The notes beneath the pieces are model-generated. The model ran no database searches and was not told the origin of the DNA. It was given only the letters and a program-made list of their open reading frames with translations. The translations under genes were made by a program, and so were the position numbers. Positions 1-7,940 of a stretch of 33,739 bases of DNA are shown here, in pieces (position 1 is the first letter of the stretch; each line of letters begins with the position of its first letter). Origin of the DNA: an uncultured Paracoccaceae bacterium (GTDB taxonomy: Bacteria; Pseudomonadota; Alphaproteobacteria; Rhodobacterales; Rhodobacteraceae); assembly GCA_937983405.1 (NCBI GenBank), contig CALJZN010000100.1, positions 1 to 33,739 on the forward strand. The letters run 5' to 3'.

Positions 1-53
1 GCATCGGCGCGGTGGGGCACCCGCCGCCGCCGCCGCCGCGGCCCGGCCGCGGG

Positions 54-1076
54 TTAGCCCTTCCGCAGCACCCGGTTGCCCAGCACCTCGGCGATCTGCA
101 CCGCGTTCAGCGCCGCGCCCTTGCGCAGGTTGTCGCTGACCACCCACAGGTTCAGCCCGTTGTCCACGGTCGGATCCTGGCGGATCCGGCTGACATAGGT
201 GGCATAGTCGCCCACGCATTCGATCGGCGTGACGTAGCCGCCGGGCTCGCGCTTGTCGATCACCAGCACGCCGGGCGCCTCGCGCAGGATCTCGCGCGCC
301 TCGTCCTCGTCCAGGTGCTCCTCGAACTCGACGTTGATCGCCTCGGAGTGGCCCACGAACACCGGCACCCGCACGCAGGTCGCCGTGACCCTGATGGCGG
401 GGTCGAGGATCTTCTTGGTCTCGACCACCATCTTCCACTCCTCGCGCGTCGAGCCGTCCTCCATGAAGGCGTCGATCTGCGGGATCACGTTGAAGGCGAT
501 CTGCTTCTGGAACCTCCTCGGCGGCACCTCGGCCACGGGGTTGTAGACGGCCTTGGTCTGGTCCCACAGCTCGTCCATCGCCTCCTTGCCGGCGCCCGAA
601 ACCGACTGGTAGGTGGACACCACCACGCGGCGGATGCGCGCCCGGTCGTGCAGCGGCTTCAGCGCCACCACCATCTGCGCGGTCGAGCAGTTGGGGTTGG
701 CGATGATGTTGCGGTTGCGCGCGCCCGCGATGGCGTCGGCGTTGACCTCGGGCACGATCAGCGGGATCGCCGGATCGTAGCGGTAGAGCGAGGAGTTGTC
801 GATCACCACGCAGCCCGCCGCGGCGGCCTTCGGCGCATAGTCCTTGGTCGGGCCCGAGCCGATGGCGAACAGCGCGATGTCCCAGCCGGCGAAGTCGAAG
901 CTCGCCAGGTCCCTGGTCTTGAGCGTGCGGTCGCCGAAGCTGACCTCGGTTCCCAGCGACTTGCGCGACGCGAGCGCGGCGATCTCGTCCACCGGAAACG
1001 CGCGCTCGGCAAGGATGTTCAGCATCTCGCGGCCCACGTTCCCCGTGGCCCCCGCAACGACGACACGATAGCCCAT
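54..1076 (-). CDS. asd: Aspartate-semialdehyde dehydrogenase
   Basis: This enzyme reduces aspartyl phosphate to aspartate semialdehyde with NADPH in the cytoplasm, the branch-point step to lysine/diaminopimelate, threonine and methionine. The 340-residue protein opens with the dinucleotide-binding loop VVVAGATGNVGREML (residues 5-19). It carries the family active site NPNCSTAQ with nucleophile Cys130, and its length is normal for the family. The open frame continues far upstream, but the ATG at 1076 is preceded by GGGAGG at good spacing and begins exactly at the usual N-terminus, so the upstream extension is a GC artefact. The stop is TAA. No operon partner is visible: the neighbour on the same strand is an unrelated secreted RNase starting at 1849. 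What lies beyond the stop is outside the window. Identification is firm. Confidence 0.96.
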   Translation of the reverse strand: MGYRVVVAGATGNVGREMLNILAERAFPVDEIAALASRKSLGTEVSFGDRTLKTRDLASFDFAGWDIALFAIGSGPTKDYAPKAAAAGCVVIDNSSLYRYDPAIPLIVPEVNADAIAGARNRNIIANPNCSTAQMVVALKPLHDRARIRRVVVSTYQSVSGAGKEAMDELWDQTKAVYNPVAEVPPRRFQKQIAFNVIPQIDAFMEDGSTREEWKMVVETKKILDPAIRVTATCVRVPVFVGHSEAINVEFEEHLDEDEAREILREAPGVLVIDKREPGGYVTPIECVGDYATYVSRIRQDPTVDNGLNLWVVSDNLRKGAALNAVQIAEVLGNRVLRKG

Positions 1077-1192
1077 CGGGGCCTCCCATGGTTCGGACCT
1101 GCGGGGAGTAGCGCAAAGGGGAGCGGGGGGGAAGGGGGCGCCCGGCCGTGCCGCGCCGCGCATCGCGCCCTCCGCCAACGGGACGATGGGCG

Positions 1193-1849
1193 CTAGGGCG
1201 CGAGGGCCAGCGGGCGGCCGCCGCAGTCGCGCGCCCGCACGTCGCGGCCGCAGGCGCGCGGGGCAAGCTCTGGCGTCAGGCACAGGCGCAGCTCGGCCAG
1301 CACGCCGCCGCGGCAGGTGACGGCCAGCATCTCGGCGCCGATCCCGGGGTTCAGCGCCCGCACCGCGCGGGCCACCTCGGCCGCCGAGACCCGGCCGCCG
1401 CCGCGCCCGCCGGGGTCGGGCGGCAGCCGCAGCCGGCCCATCGCCCGCGCTGCGGCGCGGAAATAGGCGCGCGCGGCCAGGCCCGAGCAGCGGCCGTGCT
1501 TGCGCCACTGATGCCAGGCGGCGCCGGGGGTGCCGAACACCGCGGCCGCCGCCGCCGTCTCGGCGCGCGTGGGGTCGGGGTGGGCGGTGCGGCAGAACTC
1601 GGGCCAGCCTTCCTCGAACTGCGGCCACAGGCCGTGCAGGCCCCAGCGCCCGGCCCCGTCGGCCGCCCCCGCCGCCGCCCCCGCCGCCGCCCCCGCCGCG
1701 TCGCAGCGCGGGTCCGATCGCGCCGCGCCGTCCGCGGCGCACCAGGCGGGCATCCAGCTGAGCGCCAGCACAAAGTAATCGAACGTCTGCGCCCGCGCCG
1801 CCCCGGCCCACAGGCCCAGCGCGACGAGCGCAACAAGCATCCTCTGCAT
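1193..1849 (-). CDS. Secreted ribonuclease T2 family protein
   Basis: RNase T2 enzymes cut RNA endonucleolytically, outside the cytoplasm, through 2',3'-cyclic phosphates. The 218-residue product begins with a signal peptide (about residues 1-20, ending ARA before QTF). It has both family motifs: CAS-1 as LHGLWPQF with His72, and CAS-2 as WHQWRKHGRC with His113 and His118. The usual CAS-2 triad is His-Glu-His in the pattern HEWxKHGTC; here the Glu is Gln114 (codon CAG), so activity may be reduced or altered. A Gly/Ala run between residues 51 and 67 comes from a 12-bp tandem repeat. I chose the ATG at 1849 because GGGAAGAGG lies just upstream and the signal peptide starts there. A start at 1840 would also leave a hydrophobic signal. 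Periplasmic or secreted location is inferred from the signal peptide. Confidence 0.87.
   Translation of the reverse strand: MQRMLVALVALGLWAGAARAQTFDYFVLALSWMPAWCAADGAARSDPRCDAAGAAAGAAAGAADGAGRWGLHGLWPQFEEGWPEFCRTAHPDPTRAETAAAAAVFGTPGAAWHQWRKHGRCSGLAARAYFRAAARAMGRLRLPPDPGGRGGGRVSAAEVARAVRALNPGIGAEMLAVTCRGGVLAELRLCLTPELAPRACGRDVRARDCGGRPLALAP
1662..1697. repeat. 12-bp in-frame tandem repeat inside the RNase T2 gene
   Basis: Three exact copies of GCCGCCCCCGCC (plus strand) sit end to end. In the minus-strand gene each copy adds four residues of a Gly/Ala run between the N-terminal core strand and the CAS-1 motif. Copy number can change by slippage without breaking the frame. Confidence 0.9.
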
Positions 1850-1979
1850 TTCCTCTTCCCTCGCCCGGTGGCGCTGGCTATATACCGCGACACTTTCCCG
1901 AAAACGAGGATGCCGGGGTCCGCGACGGGCCCAGCGCCGTTTTCCCGGCGCCAGGGGATATGTTTGCAGGAGGCTGCCC

Positions 1980-2756
1980 ATGTCGAGACCGCTGATGGCC
2001 AAGGCGACCGCCGTCTGGCTGATCGAGAACACCACGCTCAGCTTTCGGCAGATCGCCGAGTTCTGCGGCCTGCACGAGCTTGAGGTTCAGGGCATCGCCG
2101 ACGGCGACGTGGCCACCGGCGTGAAGGGTTTCGACCCCGTGGCCAACGGCCAGCTCGACCCCATCGAGATCGAGCGCGGGCAGGCCGATCCGTCCTACCG
2201 GCTGAAGCTGAAGTTCAACCCCGCCGCGGTGGGCGAGGAGAAGCGGCGCGGCCCGCGCTACACCCCGCTCAGCAAGCGCCAGGACCGCCCCGCGGCGATC
2301 CTCTGGCTGGTCAAGTTCCACCCCGAGCTGACCGATGGCCAGATCTCCAAGCTCGTGGGCACCACCAAGCCCACGATCCAGTCGATCCGCGACCGCAGCC
2401 ACTGGAACATCGCCCAGATCACCCCGATCGACCCGGTGGCGCTGGGCCTCTGCCGGCAGTCCGAGCTCGACGCCGCGGTGCAGGCGGCGGCGCGCCGGAA
2501 GGCCGCCGCGGGCAGCGTGATGAGCGACGACGAGCGGCGCAAGCTGGTCTCGACCCAGACCTCGCTCGGCATGGCGCCCGAGCCGCGCATCCCCTCGGCC
2601 ATCGCGGGGCTCGAGAGCTTCTCGCTGACCGGGCGGGAGAAGCCCGAAAGCCCGGCCGATTACTCGGACGCCGACAGCTTCTTCAACCTGCCGCCCTCGG
2701 CCGAGGACGACGACGAGGACGACATCGACCCCCGGCGGCAGCCTTCGGGGCGGTGA
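1980..2756 (+). CDS. trcR: DUF1013 family cell-cycle transcriptional regulator (TrcR-like)
   Basis: The 258-residue protein matches the alphaproteobacterial DUF1013 family, whose members are annotated as cell-cycle transcriptional regulator TrcR and are thought to act with RNA polymerase. It has an N-terminal helix-turn-helix-like block (TAVWLIENTTLSFRQIAEFC, residues 11-30). A second one follows around residues 100-140, including LTDGQISKLVGTTKPTIQSI. The C-terminus is acidic (SAEDDDEDDIDPRRQ), as in homologues. The ATG at 1980 has AGGAGG at 1968-1973, six bases upstream, which settles the start over an internal Met. It is monocistronic: the minus-strand RNase gene diverges from it with about 130 bp between, and an unpaired hairpin follows the stop. 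The exact function in this organism is inferred from the family. Confidence 0.88.
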   Translation: MSRPLMAKATAVWLIENTTLSFRQIAEFCGLHELEVQGIADGDVATGVKGFDPVANGQLDPIEIERGQADPSYRLKLKFNPAAVGEEKRRGPRYTPLSKRQDRPAAILWLVKFHPELTDGQISKLVGTTKPTIQSIRDRSHWNIAQITPIDPVALGLCRQSELDAAVQAAARRKAAAGSVMSDDERRKLVSTQTSLGMAPEPRIPSAIAGLESFSLTGREKPESPADYSDADSFFNLPPSAEDDDEDDIDPRRQPSGR

Positions 2757-2808
2757 CGGGGCACGCCGCCGGTGCCGCGCGGCATCCGCTGCGCCGGGCA
2801 CCGCCGCC

Positions 2809-2830
2809 CCGTCCGCAGGAAGGCGGACGG
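2809..2830 (+). terminator. Hairpin after the trcR-like gene, possible terminator
   Basis: A perfect 8-bp stem (CCGTCCGC with GCGGACGG) encloses the loop AGGAAG, 52 bp after the stop. No T-run follows, so an intrinsic terminator is uncertain; it may only protect the transcript end. Confidence 0.4.
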
Positions 2831-2970
2831 CACCCCGCGCCGCCCGCAGCGCCCCCCCGCGATCCCGACGCGAGATCGGCGGGCCGCGGCGCCCCCGGCC
2901 GCACATCGGCAGTGGACGCAGGCATGAGTAGCTGCGACGGTGGCAGGACAGACGGCACGGCGGGACCCCC

Positions 2971-3459
2971 ATGGCAACCTTCACCGCCAGCGCGGGCGCC
3001 GATCTGGTCCGGGCCGCCGAGCGCGACGACCGGCCTTTCGGCGGCAGCGGGGCCGACCCCCGCCACGGCGGCGGCGGCAACGATGCGCTTGACGGCGGCG
3101 CGGGCGACGACCGGCGGCGCGGCGGCTCGGGCGCGGATGTCTTCGTCGGCCGCTTCGGCGACGGTGCGGCCGTGATCACCGACTTCGAGGACGACGTCGA
3201 CCGGCGGCGGCTGAACGAGGATCTGCGGAGCGGCGGACTGACCGCGGCGCAGGTGGTGGCGCAGTTCGCCGCCCCCGTTGCAGGCGGCGTCCTGCGTACC
3301 TTCGCGGGGGGCGAGACGATCCCGGTCGAGGGCATCGCAAACCCCGGCGCGGCGGTCAGCGCTCTCGAGTTCATCCGGTCCGCGGCCGCGCCCCTGCGGC
3401 GACCGGCCGCTGGCCCCGCCCGCGCGCGGCAACCTGTTTGTCGCACGGCCGCGGTATGA
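2971..3459 (+). pseudogene. Decayed RTX-type calcium-binding protein
   Basis: The reading frame is open for 162 codons but looks worn. It begins like a secreted RTX protein (MATFTASAGADLV). It keeps one good nonapeptide (GGGGNDALDGG), while neighbouring repeats have Arg, Pro or Glu where Asp, Leu or Thr are expected (ERDDRPFGG, ADPRHGG, DDRRRGG). The block ITDFEDDVDRRRLNEDL and the following GGLTAAQVVAQFAAPVAGGV repeat the C-terminal end of the protease at 3835-6270, nearly base for base over 39 nt. After that the sequence diverges and runs on in Pro/Ala/Arg-rich translation. There is no clear ribosome site before the ATG. I read it as a shrunken, decaying relative or partial copy of an RTX gene. 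A small functional type I-secreted protein is possible but less likely. Confidence 0.6.
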
Positions 3460-3460
3460 T
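3433..3460 (+). promoter_or_regulatory. Candidate sigma70-like promoter
   Basis: TATGAT at 3455-3460 lies 16 bp after a weak -35 match (CCTGTT, 3433-3438), in a locally AT-richer patch about 50 bp before the ATG of the secreted protein at 3510. It would drive that gene and the protease. Confidence 0.35.
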
Positions 3461-3509
3461 AACAACCCAAACGGGAAAGGCGGGACGCGCAGCGGATGCG
3501 AGGCCGACC

Positions 3510-3830
3510 ATGCAGCGAACGACCCGGCGACGCGCAGCGGCGGCGTGCATCGCGCTTGCTGTCGGCCTTGCCACGCCCTGGGGGCCGGCCGTGAGCGCGG
3601 CCGAGCCGATCGAGATCGCGGGCACGCCCGCCGGGCGCGGCGTGGTCTGCCCGCAGTTCCGGCTTGACGACGGCGAGCTTGTCAGCCTAACGGGCGAGGC
3701 GCCGCCCGAGGGGGCGGGCCGCGTCGTGCTGTCGGGGCGCTGGCAGCCCCGTTCGCCCTGCATGCAGGGGCGCAGCTTCCGGGTCGAAACCTTCCGCCCC
3801 GCCGAGACGCCTTCATCAACCGACGAGTGA
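3510..3830 (+). CDS. Small secreted protein upstream of the protease
   Basis: The 106-residue protein has an Arg-rich start (MQRTTRRRAA), a hydrophobic signal segment (residues 11-25) and a likely cleavage after AVSA (residue 30). The mature part of about 75 residues has two cysteines (Cys47, Cys84) that could form a disulfide. Its beta-type pattern (RLDDGELVSLTG, RVVLSGRW) is reminiscent of small OB-like secreted domains such as DUF5818; this likeness is from memory and not certain. Its stop lies only 4 bp before the GTG of the subtilase, so the two are probably cotranscribed. A role linked to the protease (inhibitor, chaperone or cofactor) is inference from position only. The longer frame from 3438 lacks a signal peptide at its start, so the ATG at 3510 is preferred. 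Confidence 0.65.
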   Translation: MQRTTRRRAAAACIALAVGLATPWGPAVSAAEPIEIAGTPAGRGVVCPQFRLDDGELVSLTGEAPPEGAGRVVLSGRWQPRSPCMQGRSFRVETFRPAETPSSTDE

Positions 3831-3834
3831 CCCC

Positions 3835-6270
3835 GTGACCCCGACCGACCCGCTTTATGCCCAGCAATGGCACTTCGCCCTGATCGGCGACATCGAACGC
3901 ATCTGGGACGACTACACCGGTGCCGGCGTATCGGTCTATGTCGTCGATGACGGCGTCCAGACGACCCATCCCGACCTCGCCGCCAACTACGACGCAAGCA
4001 AGCACTTCCGCTACGGCGGGGTGCCCTTCGACCCGACGCCGCTGGCGTCCGGCGACGCGCACGGCACGGCGGTGGCCGGGCTGATCGCGGCGCCGGCGAA
4101 CGGGGTGGGCGTTGTCGGCGTGGCGCATGGCGCGCGCATCACCGGCGTCAACTTCCTCTCCGACACCCAGTATCGCAGCGAGGCGATCGCGATCGCCTCG
4201 CTCGCCTGGGCCGCGCATTTCGACGTGATGTCGAACAGCTGGGGCTCGATGCCCGACTTCTCGGCCGACACGAGCCTCGACATGCCGGGCGCGTTCGACG
4301 CTCAGGCCGCCGCCGTCTTTGCCACGGCCGCGGCGACGGGGCGCGGCGGCCTCGGCACGGTGATCGTGCAGGCGGCGGGCAACGACGGGCTCAACGCGCA
4401 GGGCGAGGGCATCTCGGTCTCGCGCCATACCGTCTCGGTGGCGGCGACCGATGACGCGGGTCATGTCACCTACTATTCCAACTTCGGCGCCAACATCCTG
4501 ATCGCCGCGCCCGCGGCCGAGGTCACCGCCGACCTCGTGGGCAACGCCGGCTACAACCGCACGGGCGACTCCGATCCGCTGCCGACGGCCTACACCTCGC
4601 AGTTCGGCGGCACCTCGGCGGCCACGCCGGTGGTGTCGGGCGTGGTGGCGCTGATGCTGCAGGCCAATCCGGGGCTCGGCTGGCGCGATGTGCAGGACAT
4701 CCTCGCCAGCTCGGCGGCGCTCACCGGCTCGCCCTTCGGCGGGCCGCCGATGGGGCACGAGGTCGGCCCCTGGGCCTCGCTCGGCACGCTCGGCACCTGG
4801 AACGGCGGCGGGCACGCCTATCATCTCTCCTACGGCTACGGGATGGTCGATGCCTTCGCCGCGGTGCGCATGGCCGAGGTCTGGTCGCTGTTCGGGCCGG
4901 CCGAGACCTCGGCCAACGAGGTCGTCCACAGCGTTTCCTACAGCGGGGGCGGCCTGCGCATTCCCGCCGGCTCCCGCTCGGTCGGGACGACCACGCTTGC
5001 GCTGGCCGTGGCCGCGGACATCGAGATCGACAGCGTCTACGTCACCCTCTCGCTGACGCACAGCGCCTTCGTGGACCTCGACATCTTCCTCGTCGCGCCG
5101 GACGGCAAGGCGTTGCCGCTGTTCTTCACCAACGACGGGTATGAGTTCGTCGGCTCGGGCAGCTTGACCTGGACCTTCTGCGTCGACGGTCTGCGCGGCT
5201 ATTCGAGCCTCGGCACCTGGAGCGTGCGGATCGTCGACAACCTCGCGGGCGATACGGGCATCCTGTCGGCCGCCACGCTCACCTTCCACGGCGGGGCGGC
5301 CAGCGCCGACGACACCTATCACTTCACCGCCGACTTCCCCACCCTTGCCGCGGCCGAGCCCGACCGCCGCACGCTGACCGACCCCGACGGCGGGACCGAC
5401 TGGCTGAACCTCGCCGCCATCGCGGGCAACGTGACGCTGAACCTTGCCGCGGGCGGGCAGCTTCGGGTGGACGGGGCGTTCTGGGCGCGGATGGCGGCCG
5501 GCGCCGACCGCTTCGAGAACGCGGTGACCGGCGACGGCCACGACAGCGTCACCGGCAACGGGCTTGGCAACCACCTCGTCGGCATGCGCGGCAACGACAC
5601 GCTCGCGGGCCTCGGGGGCGACGACAGCCTCGAAGGCGGCGCCGGCGACGATTCGCTCCTCGGCGGATCGGGGCGCGACACGCTCGAAGGCGGCGTCGGC
5701 GACGACACGCTCGACGGCGGGTCGTTCAACGACAGCCTTCTCGGCGGCGACGGCAACGACCTCATCTTCGGCGGCAGCGCCAACGACCGCGCCGCGGGCG
5801 GGGCCGGGCGCGACAGCATCCATGGCGGCACCGGCGACGACACGCTGCGCGGCGGGGCGCAGGCAGACCACATCCGGGGCGACGAGGGGCGCGACCTGCT
5901 GTCGGGCGACGGCGGCAACGACCTGCTTTTCGGCGGCCCCGGCAGCGACACCCTGCGCGGCGGAGCGGGCAACGACACCCTCGATGGCGGAGCCGGCAAC
6001 GACGTGCTGTTCGGCGGCACCGGCGCGGACAGCTTTCTCTTCGCCCCCGGCAGCGGGGGCAACACCGTCGCCGATTTCGAGGATAACGTGGATCGCCTGG
6101 TGCTGAACCAGGCGTTGTGGGGCGGCGGACTGACCGCGGCGCAGGTGGTGGCGCAGTTCGCGGCGCCCGTGGCCGGGGGCGTGCTGTTCGCCTTCCCGGG
6201 CGGCGAGACGATCCTCGTGCAGGGTGTCGCCGTTCCCGCGACCCTGATCGACGATATCGGGCTCTCCTGA
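3835..6270 (+). CDS. Subtilisin-like serine protease with P domain and RTX repeats
   Basis: The 811-residue protein is probably exported by a type I system: it has no signal peptide but ends in RTX repeats and an acidic/hydrophobic tail. The S8 peptidase domain (about 10-345) shows the catalytic triad Asp38 (VVDDGV), His76 (DAHGTAVAG) and Ser261 (GGTSAATPVVSG), with oxyanion Asn183 (QAAGNDG). A kexin/furin-type P (Homo B) domain follows at about 370-486, including FVDLDIFLVAPDG and GTWSVRIVDN. Residues 571-735 form a calcium-binding beta-roll of GGxGxDxLx nonapeptides. The start is GTG at 3835, the only early start that keeps the typical opening (DPLYAQQWHF); its ribosome site is weak, suggesting translational coupling to the upstream gene. 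No ABC/MFP/TolC export genes lie in the window. The likely role is extracellular proteolysis; substrates are unknown. Confidence 0.93.
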   Translation: MTPTDPLYAQQWHFALIGDIERIWDDYTGAGVSVYVVDDGVQTTHPDLAANYDASKHFRYGGVPFDPTPLASGDAHGTAVAGLIAAPANGVGVVGVAHGARITGVNFLSDTQYRSEAIAIASLAWAAHFDVMSNSWGSMPDFSADTSLDMPGAFDAQAAAVFATAAATGRGGLGTVIVQAAGNDGLNAQGEGISVSRHTVSVAATDDAGHVTYYSNFGANILIAAPAAEVTADLVGNAGYNRTGDSDPLPTAYTSQFGGTSAATPVVSGVVALMLQANPGLGWRDVQDILASSAALTGSPFGGPPMGHEVGPWASLGTLGTWNGGGHAYHLSYGYGMVDAFAAVRMAEVWSLFGPAETSANEVVHSVSYSGGGLRIPAGSRSVGTTTLALAVAADIEIDSVYVTLSLTHSAFVDLDIFLVAPDGKALPLFFTNDGYEFVGSGSLTWTFCVDGLRGYSSLGTWSVRIVDNLAGDTGILSAATLTFHGGAASADDTYHFTADFPTLAAAEPDRRTLTDPDGGTDWLNLAAIAGNVTLNLAAGGQLRVDGAFWARMAAGADRFENAVTGDGHDSVTGNGLGNHLVGMRGNDTLAGLGGDDSLEGGAGDDSLLGGSGRDTLEGGVGDDTLDGGSFNDSLLGGDGNDLIFGGSANDRAAGGAGRDSIHGGTGDDTLRGGAQADHIRGDEGRDLLSGDGGNDLLFGGPGSDTLRGGAGNDTLDGGAGNDVLFGGTGADSFLFAPGSGGNTVADFEDNVDRLVLNQALWGGGLTAAQVVAQFAAPVAGGVLFAFPGGETILVQGVAVPATLIDDIGLS
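5545..6039 (+). repeat. RTX (GGxGxDxLx) repeat block in the protease gene
   Basis: About sixteen 27-bp units encode calcium-binding nonapeptides, for example GGAGDDSLL, GGDGNDLIF and GGAGNDTLD. The units are degenerate at DNA level and in frame. They fold into a beta-roll after secretion in known family members. Confidence 0.9.
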
Positions 6271-7124
6271 ACGGGGCGCGATACGGTTTCCGAAGGGTCG
6301 TTGCGCGCCTTTGCGGCATCGGCACGGGCGGCCCGGCGGCGGGCAGGGCCCGACCGTGCCGGGCGCGCCGAGCCTTGCCGCGGCGGTAGGCGGCATCCGG
6401 ATCGTCCCGGGCGGCCGTCCGGCCGCGGGCCACGACCCCGGCAGAACGGTCCGAAAGCGGCCGGACCCTGGCCTGCTCGCCCGGGACGGCGGCGATCGGT
6501 TGCGCCAGCGCGGGCGCGGTCGGGCCGGTCGAAGGCGCCGGGGGGGAGGGGATGGCGGCGGCGGCGAAGCTGCGCCAGCTGCGAGGCGGCGGGGGAAGGC
6601 GGTGACGGCCCAAGCTTCACGTCCGCAGACCCATCGGGCCCGGATCGCCAGCGCGTGCGCGCTGTCTCTCGGTCCGCGTTGCGCCAGGTGCTGCGTCTGC
6701 CGTTGCGCCCGTGCCGCGCCGATGATGCCCTTCCCATCGCGCGCGGTGATGAGCGGCCGAACGGCCTCGGGCCTACAGCCTCGGCCCTGCCGCGCCGGAC
6801 GTGGCCCGGATCGGTCCCGCCGCGCCTTGCCTGGTCCATCTGCTTCCGGTCGCTGCGGTTTCCGCAGGTTCCGCGACCGAAGCCGCCACGACCCGGTGGG
6901 CCCGGACCTGGTTGCGAAGGCACGGCCACTCGAGACCCGGGCGGCCGGGCCGGGGCCCGCGGTGCACGGCCGCACCGGCCTGTTCGGCCCAGCCTGGCCG
7001 CCGTCGTCCGCCTGGGCGACACCGAAGGCGACCAGCGCTTTCGTGACCCGGGGGCAGGCGACGCCCCAGCTTCCTGCCGCAAGGGGAACGGGCGCGTCGC
7101 AACCGCGCGACCGACCCGAGGACG
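6271..7124. other. Gene-free GC-rich stretch
   Basis: About 850 bp between the protease stop and the 3' end of tRNA-Cys. All six frames translate to Arg/Pro/Gly/Ala-rich sequence without recognisable motifs, codon structure or ribosome sites. G+C looks higher than in the flanking genes. It may be decayed coding DNA like the fossils near 12-13.7 kb, but I could not identify a parent gene. Confidence 0.6.
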
Positions 7125-7198
7125 TGGAGGCGGGTACCGGAATCGAACCGGTCTACACGGATTTGCAATCCGCTGCGTAACCTCTCCGCCAACCCGCC
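7125..7198 (-). tRNA. tRNA-Cys (anticodon GCA)
   Basis: On the minus strand the sequence starts GGCGGGT and ends ACCCGCC followed by T and an encoded CCA. The acceptor stem is a perfect 7 bp. The anticodon loop TTGCAAA (anticodon GCA, plus-strand 7164-7166) is closed by a 5-bp stem. The T arm contains the standard GGTTCGATTCC. The length, 74 nt with CCA, fits tRNA-Cys, which decodes UGC and UGU. A good promoter lies just upstream. Confidence 0.96.
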
Positions 7199-7210
7199 CG
7201 CACCATGGGA

Positions 7211-7239
7211 CGCATAGGTTTTTCCCGGGTAAGGGTCAA
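7211..7239 (-). promoter_or_regulatory. sigma70-type promoter of tRNA-Cys
   Basis: Reading the minus strand, TTGACC (plus 7234-7239) and TATGCG (plus 7211-7216) are separated by exactly 17 bp. The -10 ends 12 bp before the mature tRNA 5' end, leaving a leader of a few nucleotides. Confidence 0.65.
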
Positions 7240-7908
7240 GGGCGCATCCCTTCCCGCCTCAGCCCCTCGGGCCGAGCCGGCTTCGACCGTGCCGGCGTCC
7301 GGCGACCGATCATGCGCGCGGCATCCGCCGTGTCGCGCCGGCATGCCTGCGGGCCATCGCCACGCCGGCATGTCCGCCGCGCCCCGGGGTTTCCGCGTCG
7401 GCCCAGAGCTCCCGCGCCGGATCCCTCGCGCCCCGGCAGCGCGGCGCATGACGCCAAGGGTGCCTTCGGACCCGGCCGCTGCCGCTCGGCCGAGCGCACT
7501 TCGGCCATGCGGCACGGGGCCGTCGGCGCGCCGCCGTGCAGGCAAAGGATACCGGGCGCGCCCCGGCCGGCGCCGGCGGTCAGGCGCCGCCACCGGGCGG
7601 CGGTGCAGGCCGGCGAAGCGGGGTGTCGGTCTCGTTCCGTCGCCGCAACTGCGCGTCGCCGGCATCTGCGCGCCCCGGGTGAAGCCCGCAGCGCTGCCGG
7701 GCCGCCGCCCTGTGCCCGCCGCCACGCCGGAACGGCGGACGCCGGCTGCACCTTTGCCGTCCGTCCGACGTCGGGCCTGCACCGAAGGCGCCGGCCGCCC
7801 GGGCCCCGCGCCCCCGAAGGACAAGCGACCGGACTGGACAGAACCCGGCGCGCTGGATAGCGCTGCAAGGGTTTCCGCCCCGGCACCATCCGCGCGCCGC
7901 CCGCGGGG
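7240..7908. other. Gene-free GC-rich stretch
   Basis: About 670 bp between the tRNA promoter and the VOC gene. Open frames in several phases are GC artefacts: their translations are Arg/Pro/Ala-rich and no family motif is visible on either strand. Parts (for example around 7561-7620) approach 88 percent G+C by count. Nothing functional is seen apart from the short duplication at its right edge. Confidence 0.6.
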
Positions 7909-7934
7909 CCAGAGAGGGACCCCAGAGAGGGACC
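7909..7934 (+). repeat. Exact 13-bp tandem duplication carrying the ribosome site
   Basis: CCAGAGAGGGACC occurs twice head to tail, immediately before the VOC gene. Each copy holds a Shine-Dalgarno-like GAGAGGGA; the second is at normal distance from the ATG at 7941. Confidence 0.85.
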
Positions 7935-7940
7935 AACGCC

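Noticed and set aside
5545-6039. Regularly spaced repeats that could suggest a CRISPR array
   Set aside because: The period is 27 bp without unique spacers and it encodes RTX nonapeptides in frame.
3682-6975. A 1097-codon open frame on the minus strand across the protease gene
   Set aside because: It is antisense to a protease with intact catalytic motifs; its translation is Arg/Gly/Ala/Val-rich with no domain, as expected of high-GC shadow frames.
7125-7198. tRNA-Cys as an integration site for a mobile element
   Set aside because: No integrase, direct repeat of the tRNA 3' end or phage/plasmid gene is visible in the window.
6301-7860. A 519-codon plus-strand frame running through the tRNA-Cys gene
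   Set aside because: It reads across a tRNA in the opposite direction and its product is featureless Arg/Pro/Gly sequence.
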